Origin: SSC3 sp035477015
Lineage (GTDB): Bacteria > Actinomycetota > Actinomycetes > Propionibacteriales > Nocardioidaceae
Length of the DNA stretch: 14,179 nucleotides
Assembly: GCA_035477015.1 (NCBI GenBank)
Contig: DATILB010000170.1
Location: 1 to 14,179 of the forward strand
Direction: 5' to 3'
The position numbers and the translations under genes were made by a program. Below, in pieces: positions 12,881 through 14,179 of the stretch (position 1 is its first letter; the number at the start of each line of letters is the position of its first letter). Below the pieces are notes generated by a model that searched no databases, was not told the DNA's origin, and worked only from the letters and a program-made list of their open reading frames with translations.

Positions 12881-14179
12881 TCAGCCGGCCTTCTTCGCCA
12901 CCGTCTTGCGTGCCGGCGCCTTCTTGGCGGCCGCCCGTTTGCGCACGGGAGCAGACGAGGCGACCGCGACGCGGTCCCCGAGCAGCGGCTTCAGGAAGGC
13001 GCCCGTGTGGCTCTCAGGGTTGGCCGCGACGTCCTCGGGAGTCCCTTCGGCCACGACCAGCCCGCCCCGGCTGCCACCCTCGGGCCCCATGTCGACGACC
13101 CAGTCGGCAGTCTTGATCACGTCGAGGTTGTGCTCGATGACCAGGACGGTGTTGCCCTGGTCGACCAGACGGCCGAGCACGAGCAGCAGCTTGCGGATGT
13201 CTTCGAAGTGCAGGCCGGTAGTCGGTTCGTCGAGGACGTACACGGTGCGTCCAGTAGACCGCTTCTGGAGCTCGGCGGAGAGCTTGACCCGTTGCGCCTC
13301 GCCCCCGCTCAGCGTGGGAGCGGGCTGACCCAGCCGCACGTAGCCCAGGCCGACGTCGACCAAGGTCTTGAGGTGTCGCGAGATGGCCGGGATCGCCTCG
13401 AAGAAGTGCACCGCCTCCTCGATCGGCATGTCGAGCACCTCGGCGATGGTCTTGCCCTTGAAGTGCACCTCCAGCGTCTCGCGGTTGTAGCGGGCGCCGT
13501 GGCAGACCTCGCACGGGACATAGACGTCCGGCAGGAAGTTCATCTCGATCTTGATCGTGCCGTCGCCGGCACACGCCTCACAGCGCCCGCCCTTGACGTT
13601 GAAGGAGAACCTGCCCTGCTGGTAGCCCCGCATCTTCGCCTCGGGTGTGGAGGCGAACAGCTTGCGCACGTGGTCGAAAACACCGGTGTACGTCGCGGGG
13701 TTAGACCTCGGCGTCCGGCCGATCGGCGACTGGTCGACGTGGATCACCTTGTCGACGTTCTCGAGCCCCTCGATGCGACGGTGCCGACCCGGCACCGTGC
13801 GGGCGTTGTAGATCTGCTTCGCCAGCGAGGTGTAGAGGATGTCGTTGACCAGCGTGGACTTGCCCGAGCCGGAGACGCCGGTGACGGCGACGAACATCCC
13901 GAGCGGGAAGGACACATCGATGTCGCGGAGGTTGTGCTCCTTGGCCCCGATGACCGTGAGCTCCCGACCAGGGGTGCGCGGCCGACGTACCTCGGGCAGC
14001 GGGATCGACTTGCGCTTCGAGAGGTAGAGCCCGGTCTGGGAGTCGGGGTGCTCCATCAGGTCCTGGACGGTGCCGGAGACGACGATCTGACCGCCGTGCT
14101 CGCCGGCGCCGGGCCCGATGTCGACGACCCAGTCCGCCACCTTGATGGTGTCCTCGTCGTGCTCGACCACGATGAGCGT
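12881..14179 (-). CDS. uvrA: UvrA, excinuclease ABC subunit A, C-terminal part (5' end outside window)
   Basis: The frame is open at the window edge; 432 residues are visible, starting in the end of the first ATPase (IVVEHDEDTI, the H-loop region of ABC I). The second ABC ATPase is complete. Counting from the first visible residue it has Walker A GVSGSGKST (101-109), the zinc finger C200-x2-C203 ... C223-x2-C226, signature LSGGE (290-294), Walker B VLDEPTTGL (315-323) and H-loop His350. UvrA dimers find DNA lesions and load UvrB. The last 29 residues after LKPLLG are an Ala/Lys/Arg-rich tail (KRAAAKKAPARKTVAKKAG), beyond the usual end of the family core. It is co-oriented with uvrC but separated by two other genes. 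Confidence 0.97.
   Translation of the reverse strand, partial: TLIVVEHDEDTIKVADWVVDIGPGAGEHGGQIVVSGTVQDLMEHPDSQTGLYLSKRKSIPLPEVRRPRTPGRELTVIGAKEHNLRDIDVSFPLGMFVAVTGVSGSGKSTLVNDILYTSLAKQIYNARTVPGRHRRIEGLENVDKVIHVDQSPIGRTPRSNPATYTGVFDHVRKLFASTPEAKMRGYQQGRFSFNVKGGRCEACAGDGTIKIEMNFLPDVYVPCEVCHGARYNRETLEVHFKGKTIAEVLDMPIEEAVHFFEAIPAISRHLKTLVDVGLGYVRLGQPAPTLSGGEAQRVKLSAELQKRSTGRTVYVLDEPTTGLHFEDIRKLLLVLGRLVDQGNTVLVIEHNLDVIKTADWVVDMGPEGGSRGGLVVAEGTPEDVAANPESHTGAFLKPLLGDRVAVASSAPVRKRAAAKKAPARKTVAKKAG

Noticed and set aside
1..14179. A novel defence, mobile or biosynthetic system
   Set aside because: Apart from the lipoprotein, the MarR-GNAT regulator and the Rieske protein, every gene is a recognised core gene in a familiar actinobacterial order; no nuclease, toxin, transposase, reverse transcriptase or assembly-line genes were seen.

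Overview
The window is very GC-rich DNA from a high-GC Gram-positive bacterium (Actinomycetota). RbpA, OpcA, WhiA and the order uvrC-rapZ-yvcK-whiA-gap-pgk-tpiA-secG-rbpA facing zwf-opcA-pgl are all actinobacterial hallmarks. Protein style suggests the Nocardioides/Propionibacteriales neighbourhood, but that placement is an inference. I found no tRNA, rRNA, CRISPR array, insertion sequence, integrase or prophage gene. Coding density is close to complete and no gene-free stretch reaches 300 bases; the longest gap is about 118 bases, between gap and whiA.

Left region, plus strand (2-2635): the end of zwf (glucose-6-phosphate dehydrogenase), opcA (its assembly factor), pgl (6-phosphogluconolactonase) and an unrecognised lipoprotein gene. 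All junctions overlap, so this looks like one oxidative pentose-phosphate transcription unit carrying the lipoprotein at its end. It meets the minus-strand rbpA tail to tail with 6 bases between the stop codons.

Central region, minus strand (2642-11329, read right to left): uvrC, rapZ and yvcK follow one another with 1-3 base gaps. whiA follows after about 97 bases, and then a 118-base regulatory gap. After that come gap, pgk and tpiA (lower glycolysis, gaps of 1-4 bases), secG (Sec translocase) and rbpA (RNA polymerase-binding factor). All five genes from gap to rbpA start with GTG. The gap before gap holds a hairpin just after whiA and two CRP/GlxR-like palindromes 31 bp apart, one of them abutting a TAGGGT -10 candidate.

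Right region (11330-14179): a plus-strand MarR-GNAT fusion regulator is divergent from uvrC. Its only good promoter has the -10 box inside a perfect 9-2-9 palindrome directly before the ATG, which predicts a leaderless, self-repressed transcript. Its 3' end overlaps by 14 bases the 3' end of a minus-strand Tat-exported Rieske [2Fe-2S] lipoprotein gene. The window closes inside uvrA, which ends in a lysine/alanine-rich tail.

How the genes work together: the flanks supply NADPH and pentose (zwf/opcA/pgl) and triose-phosphate flux (gap/pgk/tpiA). RapZ and YvcK belong to families that link carbon flow to cell-envelope precursor supply, WhiA controls division or differentiation genes, and UvrA/UvrC do nucleotide excision repair. 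Most of this is conserved core genome. I do not see a convincing new multi-gene system; the best leads are regulatory (the gap control region and the uvrC/MarR-GNAT divergent promoter) plus the uncharacterised lipoprotein and the Rieske lipoprotein.
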